64,000 bases of DNA from Cladobotryum mycophilum (taxonomy: Eukaryota > Ascomycota > Sordariomycetes > Hypocreales > Hypocreaceae). The DNA lies in assembly GCA_036429605.1 (NCBI GenBank), contig JAVFKD010000004.1, positions 682,001-746,000 of the forward strand, read 5' to 3'. The position numbers and the translations under genes are program-made. The first letter of the stretch is position 1. Every line of letters starts with the position of its first letter. Positions 22,133-32,987 of the stretch are shown one piece after another. The notes below the pieces were generated by a model that saw only the letters and a program-made list of their open reading frames with translations, did not search any database and was not told the origin of the DNA.

Positions 22133-23176
22133 GATGTAGTCGACCGTGTTGGCGCGAGGTGGTGAAAGTTGAAGGTGCAATTGAGTCCTCGTATAGAATA
22201 TAAAATAAGCAGGTTATGTTCTAGTCGAGAGAAACGGTTAAGAAAAGGACTCTTTCTACTCTTTGAAGGAAAAAGAGAAAGATTCCTTGGTTCAGCAGCA
22301 GAGGGTTAGTGCTGTTTGGGTTGAGTTCTGACTCGTCTTGCGACCCCACCAACATGCTTATCCAGATTCATTGCCCCGCCATCGGAGCTGTAGCCCGACA
22401 GCACAGGGTTCACGGTCTAATGCATCCATCCTTTAATCCTTGGACACCCTTTCCTTGGTAACCTATTAGCCGTAAAGGTTTCTTCATACATGGAAAGTTG
22501 AATTATCATTAATAATGAGGACCAATTCATATATGAATGCAGATACCATGTTAACGTCGCCAGCCTCCCTCTAGGGTTGGCAATTTCCAAAATCCCACTA
22601 CCGTTGACGTCTGACACTTATCTTCCGTGATCCTGTATCGGTGATGTATTCCTTGAAGATTACCCTTTAGACTCTTGACAACTTACAAAGTGATTTTCTA
22701 GTACCCGTATGTAGTTCCATATTTTTGGTTTAGTGCTATGTATTCATCAATACCAGAGAGCTGATCTCAGACACAGATGCCTCAAAGGTCATTTATTATC
22801 AGAATTGCCCCGCTAAGTGACTGAATAGCATCAACTTCACTTCTTTTATCACGACCGCATCGCAACATAAGGCGTGGGAGAATATACCAGAGCCTATTAC
22901 ACGGTTTTCAGATCAAATTCAGTTACTAGGGCCGAAGAGACTAGCAGATCTGAGGCCTCGCACGCGCAAACCCCTGTTCAACTCCCATCAGCATCATTGC
23001 GATTGTTCCTTTTCAGTTCGCGATGAACTAATGATCATCCATGATATATAGGATGAACTCTTATCGACCAATCCATTTATTCAAAATCTCTCAATTAGGA
23101 TACTCGAGGACTTGAATTGCTCAAGCTAAAGAAAATCTGTCCCATCTCTGCTTCCGACGAGATCAACATCAACAAA
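22133..23176. other. Divergent promoter region
   Basis: About 1 kb between the leftward aspartate-semialdehyde dehydrogenase gene and the rightward PD-(D/E)XK-like gene. It holds a Cpc1-like core at 22329..22335. No coding sequence was supported. Confidence 0.5.
22329..22335 (+). promoter_or_regulatory. Putative Cpc1/Gcn4 site (TGACTC core)
   Basis: TGACTCG matches six of seven bases of TGASTCA and lies about 200 bp upstream of the aspartate-semialdehyde dehydrogenase ATG. The phosphoserine aminotransferase gene of this window has the same core upstream. The motif is short, so chance cannot be excluded. Confidence 0.35.
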
Positions 23177-24742
23177 ATGGGCTGGAAATTTCGTGTGTCC
23201 GACTTTCTTTCGAGGACCACCAGGTTCTCAAAGGTCTACAGCCCCGTCCAACAAATATGGCGCAATAGTGTTGCGGGAAAAGTCAAACCTCTAATAAACA
23301 GAGCCAAGTTCTTCATCCACAGCCGTCCGTGGGCTATTCGCATCATCATCGTCGAGCAGAATGCCAAACTGCAGCGCCTTCTCCGTAAGATTGGATACTC
23401 ATCGAGAGGCTCACCACCATCAGCGAGAAGCACACCGGAACTGCTTCCGACAAGCAAAGTTGTCTCGAAAGCGACGAATCAAGAGAATGCGGCACTCGCG
23501 GCAAGTGTGAACAGCGAGGAGAGTATAGACACCAAGGCATCAGCAGCTATCACGCCGAAGAGGGAGACTACAGAAACCATAACGATCGTCGTGAGCGAGA
23601 AAGGCACGGCGAGTACGAATAGCTTAGAGACCACGGAGACCATAGTGAGTAAAGAGACGCTACCGAAGCCATTGACCACCAGACTGAAGCCACAAACTGG
23701 TCACGAAAGGAAATTTGAGGAGCTTATTAGGCCCCTTCCTCTCACCTCCCCTCCGCCTCCTTCTCCTCCGACCCAAATACCTCTTCACCCTACTCCTCCT
23801 CACCATACTCCACCTCTATCCACTCGCCCATCTCCCGCCCCCTTTCCTACAGTACCCGACTTAAGAGCTAAAGAAACTCAAGTGTCTTCACCTTCTCCGC
23901 ATCTCGAATCACTGGAAACCGAAATCACACCCCCTTTAGGGCGATCGACCGGTAAAAGCCTTGTTGAGAATCCCTATTACCGGCGGCTGAACTTGGCACA
24001 AAATCACATCTACCTACGCTCTCGCCAGGAGAAACTCCCGATTACCATCTCTGAACTGGTTGGTCGTATATGTCGAGACAGAGACTCCCTAGATCCGCCA
24101 ACGGACCATATACAGCACAACGTGACCTTAGAGGAACTCAGCTTCGGAGCCTCGGAACCAAGACTCGAGAGATTTCTCCAATCAAGAATTTTCTCAGACT
24201 GTAAGCAAGGAGACGTGTTGGATCGCTCCGACAGACAGCCAATGGCCAAGCGTGCTGTGCCAAATACTGGCTCCCGGAAAGTCAGCACTCCAGTACCTGA
24301 TATGCTCTATGGGTACAAGCCCGAGAATGCATTTCCAGAACAACAGAATCAACTCATCTCACTAGGGGTCGATGCAATAGCCAATAATCAGGACCTGGTA
24401 TTTCCATTTCTAGTCATCGAGTTCAAAGGTGATGGCCCCGGCATTTCTGGTAGCCTATGGGTGGCAACGAATCAATGTCTTGGTGGCTCAGCATCCTGTG
24501 TCAAAATAGCCGAATACCCCAACCCTCAACTAAGACAGCACAAGATTCGCCCGATGGACAGTGCCGTGTTTAGCATAGCTATAAGGGGCACAGAGGCCCG
24601 CCTATTTGTCACCTGGAAGCACAATGACAATGATTATTACATGGCTAATTTCGCGAGCTTTCTACTTCAAGACCCCGAGCATTACAAGAAGTTTCGCGGG
24701 CATGTGCGTAACATAATCGATTGGGGGGAAAGAAGCGTCTAG
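23177..24742 (+). CDS. Fungal PD-(D/E)XK nuclease-like domain protein
   Basis: A single-exon 521-residue protein. The N-terminal third is basic with Trp/Arg-rich helices; residues about 95-290 are a Ser/Thr/Pro-rich linker including a long proline tract. The C-terminal 230 residues resemble an ascomycete-expanded domain of unknown role (DUF7924-like): LLYGYKPENAFP, QLISLGVDAI, FPFLVIEFKGDGPG, LWVATNQCLGGSA, and LFVTWKHNDNDYY near the end. The FLVIEFKGD segment has the E-x-K pattern of PD-(D/E)XK nucleases, and such proteins are often annotated that way, but catalysis is unproven. The ATG at 23177 (AAAATGG) is the first in the frame. Identification is from memory of family patterns. Confidence 0.7.
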   Translation: MGWKFRVSDFLSRTTRFSKVYSPVQQIWRNSVAGKVKPLINRAKFFIHSRPWAIRIIIVEQNAKLQRLLRKIGYSSRGSPPSARSTPELLPTSKVVSKATNQENAALAASVNSEESIDTKASAAITPKRETTETITIVVSEKGTASTNSLETTETIVSKETLPKPLTTRLKPQTGHERKFEELIRPLPLTSPPPPSPPTQIPLHPTPPHHTPPLSTRPSPAPFPTVPDLRAKETQVSSPSPHLESLETEITPPLGRSTGKSLVENPYYRRLNLAQNHIYLRSRQEKLPITISELVGRICRDRDSLDPPTDHIQHNVTLEELSFGASEPRLERFLQSRIFSDCKQGDVLDRSDRQPMAKRAVPNTGSRKVSTPVPDMLYGYKPENAFPEQQNQLISLGVDAIANNQDLVFPFLVIEFKGDGPGISGSLWVATNQCLGGSASCVKIAEYPNPQLRQHKIRPMDSAVFSIAIRGTEARLFVTWKHNDNDYYMANFASFLLQDPEHYKKFRGHVRNIIDWGERSV

Positions 24743-25828
24743 AGCAGATTCGACATCGTTTAGACAAGCTGTTGGACTGTCAGGTCTAAAAAAGGTCCCA
24801 TCAACACGAGAAGTCTAATGGTTATATAGACAGAAGTGGAAGAAGGTAGAGTGCTACCCGGTTGAGGGAGAGAATGAAGACTAGAAGGGCCTGCATCCAG
24901 TCGACATGCACATCCGTTACACACTTCATAGATCGTTGAGCGGCTACCCTGATCTCTCTTCACACAGAAATGCCTGGCAGACACGAGACTATTCAAAGCT
25001 TGAAATGGGAGAGGTCTCCAGGGGGATGCGTGCATGCAATTTGAAGATCTCTCTCGCATTGTGAAGACAACAGAGACAGACATAAAGAAAAAGGTGTTAA
25101 TTCGGGTCAAGAATATGCGAGATGGAAAAATAAGAGTCAAATGTAATAGAAAACCATCAAGAGCATCCGTATTGGGAAAATTCACCCTGCTTCGTATTTG
25201 CCTAAGATCGCCATCGCTATTGTAGCACAGGAGGGCAAAATGTTGTCGCCGCTTCCTTCGAGTTTATCATACACCTACCTACTGTCAAGTAAGCAATACC
25301 CTAGAGGTAACCACTGTGCAAATCCCTGGGGGCATTCGCATGTGCAGATGACGAGGCAGAAAGATGGCTCCGGTTTAGATTAGCAGCCTTTTGTCTCGCG
25401 AAACATATGAAGGTGTGAGAAAGTAGACTGTAAAAAAAACTAAAAACAAAAATAAATTAGAGAGAAAGAAAGTCTTAACAACTAGACGCATCGTGCAACA
25501 GGCTGGCTGGCTATGCTGCGTTGGCGGTGAAATAAAAACATTTGGTAGTATTGTATGACATCTATCGTCGCCCATGGCTATATCCAGAAACATCCCTATG
25601 CAAACGCTGCCGCGTCTCGATTCAGCTTTGCTACAGCGGAAACCCCGCCAAGTAGATCGCAAGATGCGTCATGCATCTGATGCACGTGTAACCCGTCCTT
25701 CCCAGCAAACAAACGCCACTATGAATGCAACCCAATTTAACCCAAGTTTCGTCGCTAAACTAAATGAGCGGAATATAAAGCACAAATTCAGTTGCTCGCC
25801 CATATCGTCTCATGGTATACAATGCTGC
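24743..25828. other. Convergent 3' intergenic region
   Basis: Between the 3' ends of the PD-(D/E)XK-like gene and the PQ-loop gene. Several short frames on both strands carry no recognisable protein signature. An A-rich stretch is near 25432-25470. Confidence 0.5.
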
Positions 25829-27102
25829 TTATGCCGCTGTGGTGGTTTGACTACGTCGGTTCGTGGAGTAGTAGTGGAATTGAAAGAAAATGATGATGTC
25901 CTCGGAGACGGTGCCGAGGGAGCCAAGAAGCCAGGGAACGATGTTGACGAGATACTTCTTGTCCTGGGAGAAGGAAACGATGCTGACAGCATATGTCAGG
26001 TTGGCAGTCGATGAGAGCATAAAGAACAGAATCGCCAGCCCTGAGGAAATTGTTAGCCTGATTAGAAGCTACACTAATATCGGATAAACCATACCTTGGC
26101 AAGATTTTGACTTGTAGTTCTTGATAATTTGGGGAATTCGAGCACTGGATCCATAGTCAGTTTCCAAATCTTCAACTCGATCCAAGGTGTTGCGTACAAG
26201 AGATAGCAAACGGCGCTGATATAGCCGATGATCATTCCGATTTGCTCCGACAAAGGTGTGTTATCCTCCTGAGACTTCAACATATCATGTTCGACTCCCT
26301 GCCATGCTCCCGCCTTGTATGAGATGAACCAGCCAAGAATCCCGGCGGCGTAAACGGCGGAAAGGGCTAGGGCGTTTTGCGTCCAAGGAGTAGTTACAGG
26401 TCCTTCGGCTTCGGCTTCCTGGCCCTTGCTGGCGGGTTCGTCGTCGGCACGTCGGTGAGGGGAGGTATTTCGTCGTGCTAGGAGAGGCGCCTCCTCGCTC
26501 GACTCTGCGGCTTCGGCGGCGGCTCGCAATTCCTCGGCACGGCGGGCATTGACGGTGTTGTAGTAGATGGTCTGCGAGATGATCATAACGTCGGAAACGC
26601 AAAAGTACATTGCCAAGATGATGGCCGTTGGTGCTATATTTGTCAAGAGGCCGCCTAGCGCATGTTAGCATGTCGTCTAAAGCATTGACTCTAAGGAAAA
26701 TTCCAGTGTGGCGGGGGGATCAAGGATGCGCCCGATTTGCCCAACGCGCGCACATTTGAACCCTTATCGGTGATGGGAGAAGAAAGGGTTTGACAAACCT
26801 ATGAGATTTGTGGCATCGCCGAGCATCCAGACAATGAGGAACGGCACACTCAAGGCTTCGGCACTCTTGTTTCGGTAATTGACGACCATCTGCGGGAGCT
26901 GCGACGAGAAGAGAAAGAGTTAGAGTTGGTCTCGTGACACGACTAAAGGAACAACAAAACTGTCGCCATAGCGAAATTGAATACATACAATGACACAAAG
27001 CCATGCCGCCATGCTAATGCTCCCAAAGATGCCGGATATTATGGTGTGAAAAGGTAGCTGTTTGGCTGCTGCCTCCATCACGGATGTCGCGATAGAAGCC
27101 AT
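25829..27102 (-). CDS. PQ-loop repeat vacuolar transporter, Ypq-like (last junction off frame)
   Basis: A seven-helix PQ-loop protein of the family that includes yeast Ypq1-3 and PQLC2, exporters of basic amino acids from the vacuole. Exons are 26989..27102, 26799..26898, 26095..26654 and 25829..26040. The first PQ motif region is LPQMVVNYRNKSAEALSV with WMLGDATNLIGG, and the second repeat ends in LAILFFMLSSTANLTYAVS. Between them is a charged loop of about 70 residues rich in Glu/Ala with APLLARR. The last junction at 26094/26041 uses good GT and AG sites but is short of frame by one base; LAK must be followed by GLAIL. One missing base in the CC at 26094..26095 or the CCC at 26039..26041 would explain it; a weak upstream GTCAAA donor is the other option. 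Confidence 0.85.
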
Positions 27103-28516
27103 GACTGGCGACCGATTTGCTTGGACTGATACGGGTCGTCGGTAAGAGGAGGATAGAGGATATAGGATACAGGATAGAGGATACAGGATACAAGCAGAAA
27201 GAGACAAGGAAAGAAACGAAAAAGGCGATGAGGGTTCACAACTACAAAATGGGGGGCAGAGGAGGGTTTAAGCTTGTGGTAAGGAAAGGCTGTCTGTCGC
27301 TCAAGCCCGCTCGCTCAGATGTCTCAAGGCGGCCCCGACCAGCCAACGAGGAATAGTAAGAGTCACAGCCAAGGGCTGAGATAGGGAGGATTTCCTCCTT
27401 ATCGCGCCGCTATCATGAGTCTCTCAGTAATAGGCCTCTTTCTGGTGGTCAGCCAGGCCTCTCATTGGCAGCTGCCGGCTTCGGGTTGCGATAGCAGAAG
27501 CAAAGACAAGCCATCCTTGACAGGTCTTGACGCATGTCAAGGTCCGCCGTGGTGGGGGGATGGAACGGTAGGCTTCCCGCTGTAACCGCATTCATCCAGC
27601 GCTCCAGTGAATCGCCTGGGACTGGTCCCAGACATGATCTCAGGTCGCAGAGGCTAAGCTATCCACTGCGTCAAGGGACCCTCCAGCTATCTTGGCCGCT
27701 AATCTACAGTGAACCTTGAGGGTAGTATCATCGCGACTTGGCTTACTACATGCAAATGCTAGCTGCACTGTAGATATTACGTACAAATACCCCGTATTTT
27801 CTCTTGTACTCTGTTCTGCCAAAGCACCGTACAGATACATACGGTACCTCGTAGTATGTAGAGCCTCCAAGGTTCAATTGATGCATCTCCACGGAACCTT
27901 TTAGCATCAGTAAACCGTCCAAAAGGAAGGCTTCGGTCGGTCACAGCCACTCATTCCCATGGTCGGCTGACATATATTTCAATAGCTCTCTGCCTGTCAT
28001 GCCCTCCTTTGTTCCCGCGACACACCATCTCCTCGCCTTGCCATCATTGATTCGCCCGATGACCCGATGTGGGTGCCTCTGGTAACCTTGCATGTAATAT
28101 TTCCCTTTTCGTCCCTGTTGCGACGCCTCACATGCTCAGTGCCAGCTGAGACGCATGACTGACCTCTTGGTCACTGGACCGCCTTTTTGAGACCTACAAT
28201 CACCACCACAATCAGCGTACGTACAGTGTATTACAGTGTAGCGCAGCTCAACCAACGGGGCAGTGATTGGACGTGTCTCAGCGAATAGGTAGCTGCCCCC
28301 TATAGTAGCTCCGACAGTTCCATGGTTAGCAATCACAACAACCCAGTAGATAGGCACAGGTAGAGAGCTACGCAAGCTACACCGCATTCGCAAAGCTTCC
28401 AACCAATACATCATCGATTCATCCTCCGCATCTCATCGTTCCTGCAGCACAACCACAACACCATCCCCTCATAACATCATTGCTCTCGTGCGTTTCGCAA
28501 CGCCGCCGCTAGAATC
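27103..28516. other. Divergent promoter region with tandem repeat
   Basis: About 1.4 kb between the leftward PQ-loop gene and the rightward S1/P1 nuclease gene. It holds a degenerate tandem repeat at 27151..27193. Short frames near 27534 and 28136 show no features. No gene is supported. Confidence 0.5.
27151..27193. repeat. Degenerate GGATA(C/G)A tandem repeat
   Basis: Five imperfect copies of an 8-11 nt unit around AGGATACAGGATAGAGG, about 50 bp upstream of the PQ-loop start codon, within its probable 5' leader. Confidence 0.7.
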
Positions 28517-29567
28517 ATGAAGCTTTCTAGCGCCATTACTTTGGCCGTTGCCTCCTTACCAGGAGCATTGGCCTGGGGAAGTACGTCTGATACATGCATA
28601 TGCCTCCAAAGCACGCCAAGGAGCTCTCGATTGCTAACTCATCACGATTGCTTCTACTAGGTCTTGGGCACATCGCCAGTGCTTATCTTGCCGGCCACTT
28701 CGTCTCCAACGCGACCGAGGCACATCTCAAGCAACTCCTGGGCAACAATGAAGCCGACTACATGGCCAAGGTTGCAAGCTGGGCCGACTCCGTCCGATAT
28801 ACCAAATGGGGCCGCTTCACCAAGAACTTCCACTTCATCGATTCCCACGATAACCCTCCCGAGTCTTGCAATGTCGACTTCAACCGCGACTGCAAAGATG
28901 GCGAGTGTGTCATCACTTCGCTAGCCAACTACACTCAACAGTTGGTAGACCCGAAACTGCCTGCATGGCGCCGTGTTCAGGCTGCCAAGTTCGTGATCCA
29001 CTTTGTCGGCGACCTGCACCAACCGCTGCACAATGAAGACGTTGCTCACGGCGGAAACGGCATTCACGTGCGATGGAATGGGCGAGACTTCAACCTGCAT
29101 CACGTCTGGGATAGCTCGATTCTTGAAAAGTGGCTTGGTGGCCCGCGCGGAAAGCCGTACCCTATTGCCCAGAAATGGGCTGATAATCTTGCCAACGAGA
29201 TCAAGAGCGGCAAATATGCAAGTGAGAAGGACGCTTGGTTGAAGGATATAGACTTTAACAAGCAGATTGATACGGGTATGGCTTGGGCGCGAGAATGCAA
29301 CGCCCTTGTGTGCACTCATGGTAAGTGACCTGCTATGCCTACGACGATTCTTGGACGACTTGTATTCTAACATGCTCTCCAGTCTTCCCACAAGGCCCAG
29401 AGGCAATCAAGGGACAGGAATTGAGTGGGGAGTATTACGAGAAAGCCGCGCCTGTTCTTGAAAAGCAAGTGGCCCGAGCCGGCTACAGAATGGCTGCTTG
29501 GCTTGACCTCATTGTCGAGGAATACCACACCAAGGAGGATGCAGAGCCGACATCGGAGTACCTGTAG
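28517..29567 (+). CDS. Secreted S1/P1-type single-strand nuclease
   Basis: A zinc-dependent extracellular nuclease and 3'-nucleotidase that degrades single-stranded DNA and RNA, probably for phosphate and nucleoside scavenging. Exons 28517..28580, 28661..29320 and 29383..29567 give 302 residues. The signal peptide ends in GALA, leaving an N-terminal mature Trp in WGSLGH, whose amino group and side chains help bind zinc in this family. Other ligands and motifs are FIDSHDNP, FVGDLHQPLH with its His-Asp-His ligands near residue 150, and HHVWDSSI. Two Asn glycosylation sites (NATE, NYTQ) are visible. The family's Cys pairs are present (CNVDFNRDC, CNALVC). Length is normal. Confidence 0.95.
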
Positions 29568-31372
29568 GTCACGGTTCTGTCGTCGTTTCTGACCCTGCCA
29601 ATGATGTTTCCGATGATGAGAGTCGTCCAGCGGTGGATAGACAACAACCCCATCGAGTTCAGGACATCTTGTCTTGTGCCGCTTTTGTAATGAAGGCAGT
29701 GATGAGCGCTGCGGAACATTGTAACGATAGGTATGTATGGGTTCTCCTGGCATGTTTGCTTTTAGGTATGATGATGGGGTGGCAGGGTATATGATGTGGA
29801 CGGGAGCATTTTGAGAATGACGTCATAATCATACCGATGATTACGGGAATATGTTCAAGTAGGCATGGCATTCGCGAATCATGCGCGCGACTATGGCAGC
29901 AGAATGAACCTGAAAACATCGTTTTAGAGTTGTGCCAGACGGAACCCCCCAGGTTTCATGATGCCGGTGGGGGTAAACGGAGGCAAACGCAGCCGTGTCT
30001 CTGCTTACAATTGAGGTAGGCTAATAGGTCGACTAAAGGCTACCATTTGAAATGATGAATGTTTTGCATTTATGATCTATGATGACTATTTATCGAGGCT
30101 TTATCGGCCCAAGCTTGTGGGGATGGCACAGACAGATGCCTCAAAAGATGGGGATGGATGGGTTCCGGTTTATTAAATATGGAGTGCGCTCTAATAATAG
30201 CGATTAGAAGGAGAATAATCTGATAATTGACGACATACTTGTCCTGATATCCTGAGGAATTTTTCGACTTTTCCAAGACGAGTAGATGTTGCGATATCAC
30301 CTCAGCCATCCATAGAGTCTCTGCTGTTGCGGTTCCGTTCGTATTGTTCCTGAATTCAAAAACTCGAGGTCTGCTCTACTAAGATAAGATACCTGCAACC
30401 ACCACCTTATCGGTTGGAACCGCCCTGGCCTGTCGCTCAAACGGCCAGTGCCTGGAATGTTTGGCCATGGTTTTCCCCGAGGCGCTTCATGGCCTGCAGC
30501 CGAAACCGCAAGCGCTGCTCGGTGGCGACTCCCATTGGTCAGACGCTCTTAGCACAGACATCAGTGAGACGTTTGGAGCCTCATAGACTGTCGCCTACTG
30601 CTTCAACCTCTGACAGACCTGCTCCATCTTTCTTCTTCCTGCATGCACGTGCATGTGCAGAGAAGACAAAGGAGTGGCTGATTGTGCTTCTTTTTGTGCG
30701 AACCCCCTTGGCACTTGTTGAATCCGCATTAATTAAGAGTTGTACTCTAGCCTCGGGCCTGTTTCGAGTCGGCTCCCCTTCTGACAGCGCTAATGCCTGA
30801 TCCGCACAACAACATGTTGCTTCCATCCCCTCTCTTACAGTGTCATTGACGGAGTTGATGATGATCAACTTCCTATGCTGCTCCTTTGTTGGACCGAAGC
30901 CAAACTCCGTTGACCCCCTTGGCATGGCTTGATGGCGCTTGTGGAGGATGCAGGCACCCGCCTTGGCCCACCGCCATCAGAACATCTCATACTCGATACA
31001 GATCCCGTATCCTTCTATTCCTGAAGCTCTTACACACTATCCCGTTCATCGCCGTGCCGTGTTGCCGATTTGCTGTTTCGTCTCCTCGCCCCTGTCCGGA
31101 CTGACCCCGATCGTCATGAGCTCTCAGAAGCTATAATGCCAATCCTGTCCCATGTTGTTATACCTCTCTTCATTCTTTTAATCCACAGCCATTCTTTCAC
31201 TTCTATCCTCCTCGACATAGTCGTGTGTGGCCACTTTCGTTCATTTCCTCTCCCCTCTCCTTTCTCCGTGTGTCTGTGACACATTTTTCTTTTCGAGTTT
31301 CATATTCCATCATTGGTCTGGTACCAATCTTTTGTTTACAGTTTTTTTTACGATCTCTTTTTCGTTGTCAAA
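29568..31372. other. Long intergenic region upstream of the Egh16-like gene
   Basis: About 1.8 kb with no supported gene. The right end, from about 31100, is strongly T- and C-rich and is the probable promoter and leader of the secreted Egh16-like gene. Open frames near 30414 and 30581 overlap on opposite strands and show no family features. Confidence 0.5.
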
Positions 31373-32987
31373 ATGCTTTTCAAGACTGTCTTGACCACCG
31401 TATTGGGACTGGCCGTCGTGTCCGAGGCCGCCCGAGTCCCGAAAGGAAGCCCGTTTGCTCGAGCTCTGGAACGACGACAGAACAACCGAAAAGGCGGAAA
31501 CCGTGGCGGTCAAAACGGCGGCAACGATAACGGTAACAACGGAGGAAACGACGGGAACGACGGCGGCGGCGGCAGGGCTGGCACGCTCTCACTTGATGCT
31601 GGTGTTCTCCAAACCGGCTCTCAGCAGGATGGAAACAACCCTGGAGCAGATGGACAGTCTGCATCCGCTACGTTAGTGAACTTATAAGCAGAAATGAAAT
31701 GCCGAAACTAATTGTTAATAGTGACGATGCCAACTTTATCAACTTTTGCGGCGGTGATACGCTCACCAACGGTGCACAGGTTCGCCAAGGATCTTGCAAC
31801 GGTATTCGTCAGTATTGCCTATCCACTTCGCCTTACTTCTTCTTACTGACATCTCTCCAGCTATGGGTAGGATTCCTTCTGTTGACAAAATGGTTGCCAG
31901 TATTTTCGTGAACCCCCAGAATGGTGATAACCTGCCCGCCAACCAGGACTTCACCATTCAAGTTCAGATGATTAACTTTGCTGCGGGCACCTTCACTAAC
32001 GCAACATCCACCTACTACTCTGCTCCCCAAGACTTGAATGACAATGGCGTCATCATCGGACACACTCACGTCACTGTACAGGACACTGGAAACAGTCTCA
32101 ACCCCAACACTCCGCTGGACCCCCAGCAGTTTGCCTTTTTCAAGGGTATCAATGACGATGGCAACGGTCAAGGCTTGCTTTCTGCCGATGTTGCCGGTGG
32201 TCTTCCCGCTGGCAACTACCGTCTCTGCTCCATGTCGTCGTCTGCCAACCACCAGCCTGTCTTGATGCCTGTTGCCCAGCGTGGTGCCCAGGATGACTGC
32301 GTCCGTTTCACCGTCGGTGGTAACGGTGGCAACAACGGTGGCAATGGCAATGGCAACAATGGCGGCAACAATGGAAATAATGGCGGCAACAATGGCGGAA
32401 ACAACGGTGGAAACAATGGAGGCAATGGCGGCAACGGAGGCGGCGGTGGTACTAACAACTCTGAGATCCCCAGCAACCAGGGTGGTCAGGGAAACAATAG
32501 CCAAGGCGGCCAGAACAGCCAAGGTAATCAAGGTGGTCAAGGTGGCCAAAATGGCCAAAATGGCCAGGGTGGCGGTCGCAACGGCGGAGGCAGCAATGGT
32601 GACGGCAACTCAACATCAGGAGGCAACAACAGTGGGTCAAGTAACAAAAACGGATCACCTAAAGGAACCGATGCTGATAAGGGTAACCAGAGCGGAGCCA
32701 AACCCAGCTCTTCGGGTAATGGCAAAGGAGGCGGAGCCTCTAAGGGTACTGATCTTGGCGGCATCCCGGCCCCGGCGGTGACGGGCACTCCCGACAAGAA
32801 CAGACCCTATGGTGTTGATGGCAACTCCTTTACTACAAAGGCGCTTGCGGAGCTGAGAGCCTGTGAGGTGCAGCTGCAGAACTGTATAAAGGCGGTGGTT
32901 GCGGGGAAGATGGGGGGTCAAGTGAAGGAGCAAGATTGTCAGGCTCAGCTCAAGACTTGCACGGGGAAGATTGCACAGGGACTTTAA
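31373..32987 (+). CDS. Secreted Egh16-like (GAS1/MAS-type) protein with Gly/Asn-rich tail
   Basis: Exons 31373..31671, 31722..31807 and 31861..32987 give 503 residues. The signal peptide is MLFKTVLTTVLGLAVVSEA, followed by ALERR, a possible Kex2-type cleavage site, and a Gly/Asn/Asp-rich stretch. The core, residues about 98-320, resembles the Egh16-like family known from appressorium-expressed Magnaporthe GAS/MAS proteins: DKMVASIFVNPQNGD, GTFTNATSTYYSAPQ, GHTHVTVQD, FFKGIND, and GLPAGNYRLCSMSSSANHQP. A Gly/Asn/Gln-rich low-complexity region of about 150 residues follows, then a conserved-looking Cys-containing end (LRACEVQLQNC, DCQAQLKTC). In this probably non-pathogenic or mycoparasitic lineage the role is unknown; cell-surface or wall association is an inference. 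Confidence 0.85.
32313..32640 (+). repeat. Imperfect GGN-AAC coding repeats
   Basis: Many imperfect copies of GGTGGCAACAATGG-type units code for Gly-Gly-Asn-Asn, then Gly-Gln repeats. They lie inside the Egh16-like gene and make its disordered linker. Copies differ at third positions, so the tract is not a recent pure expansion. Confidence 0.8.

Noticed and set aside
31833..32558. 241-codon antisense frame of Ala/Val/Ile repeats
   Set aside because: It is the reverse complement of the Gly/Asn repeat tract of the Egh16-like gene; composition is a by-product of the repeat.
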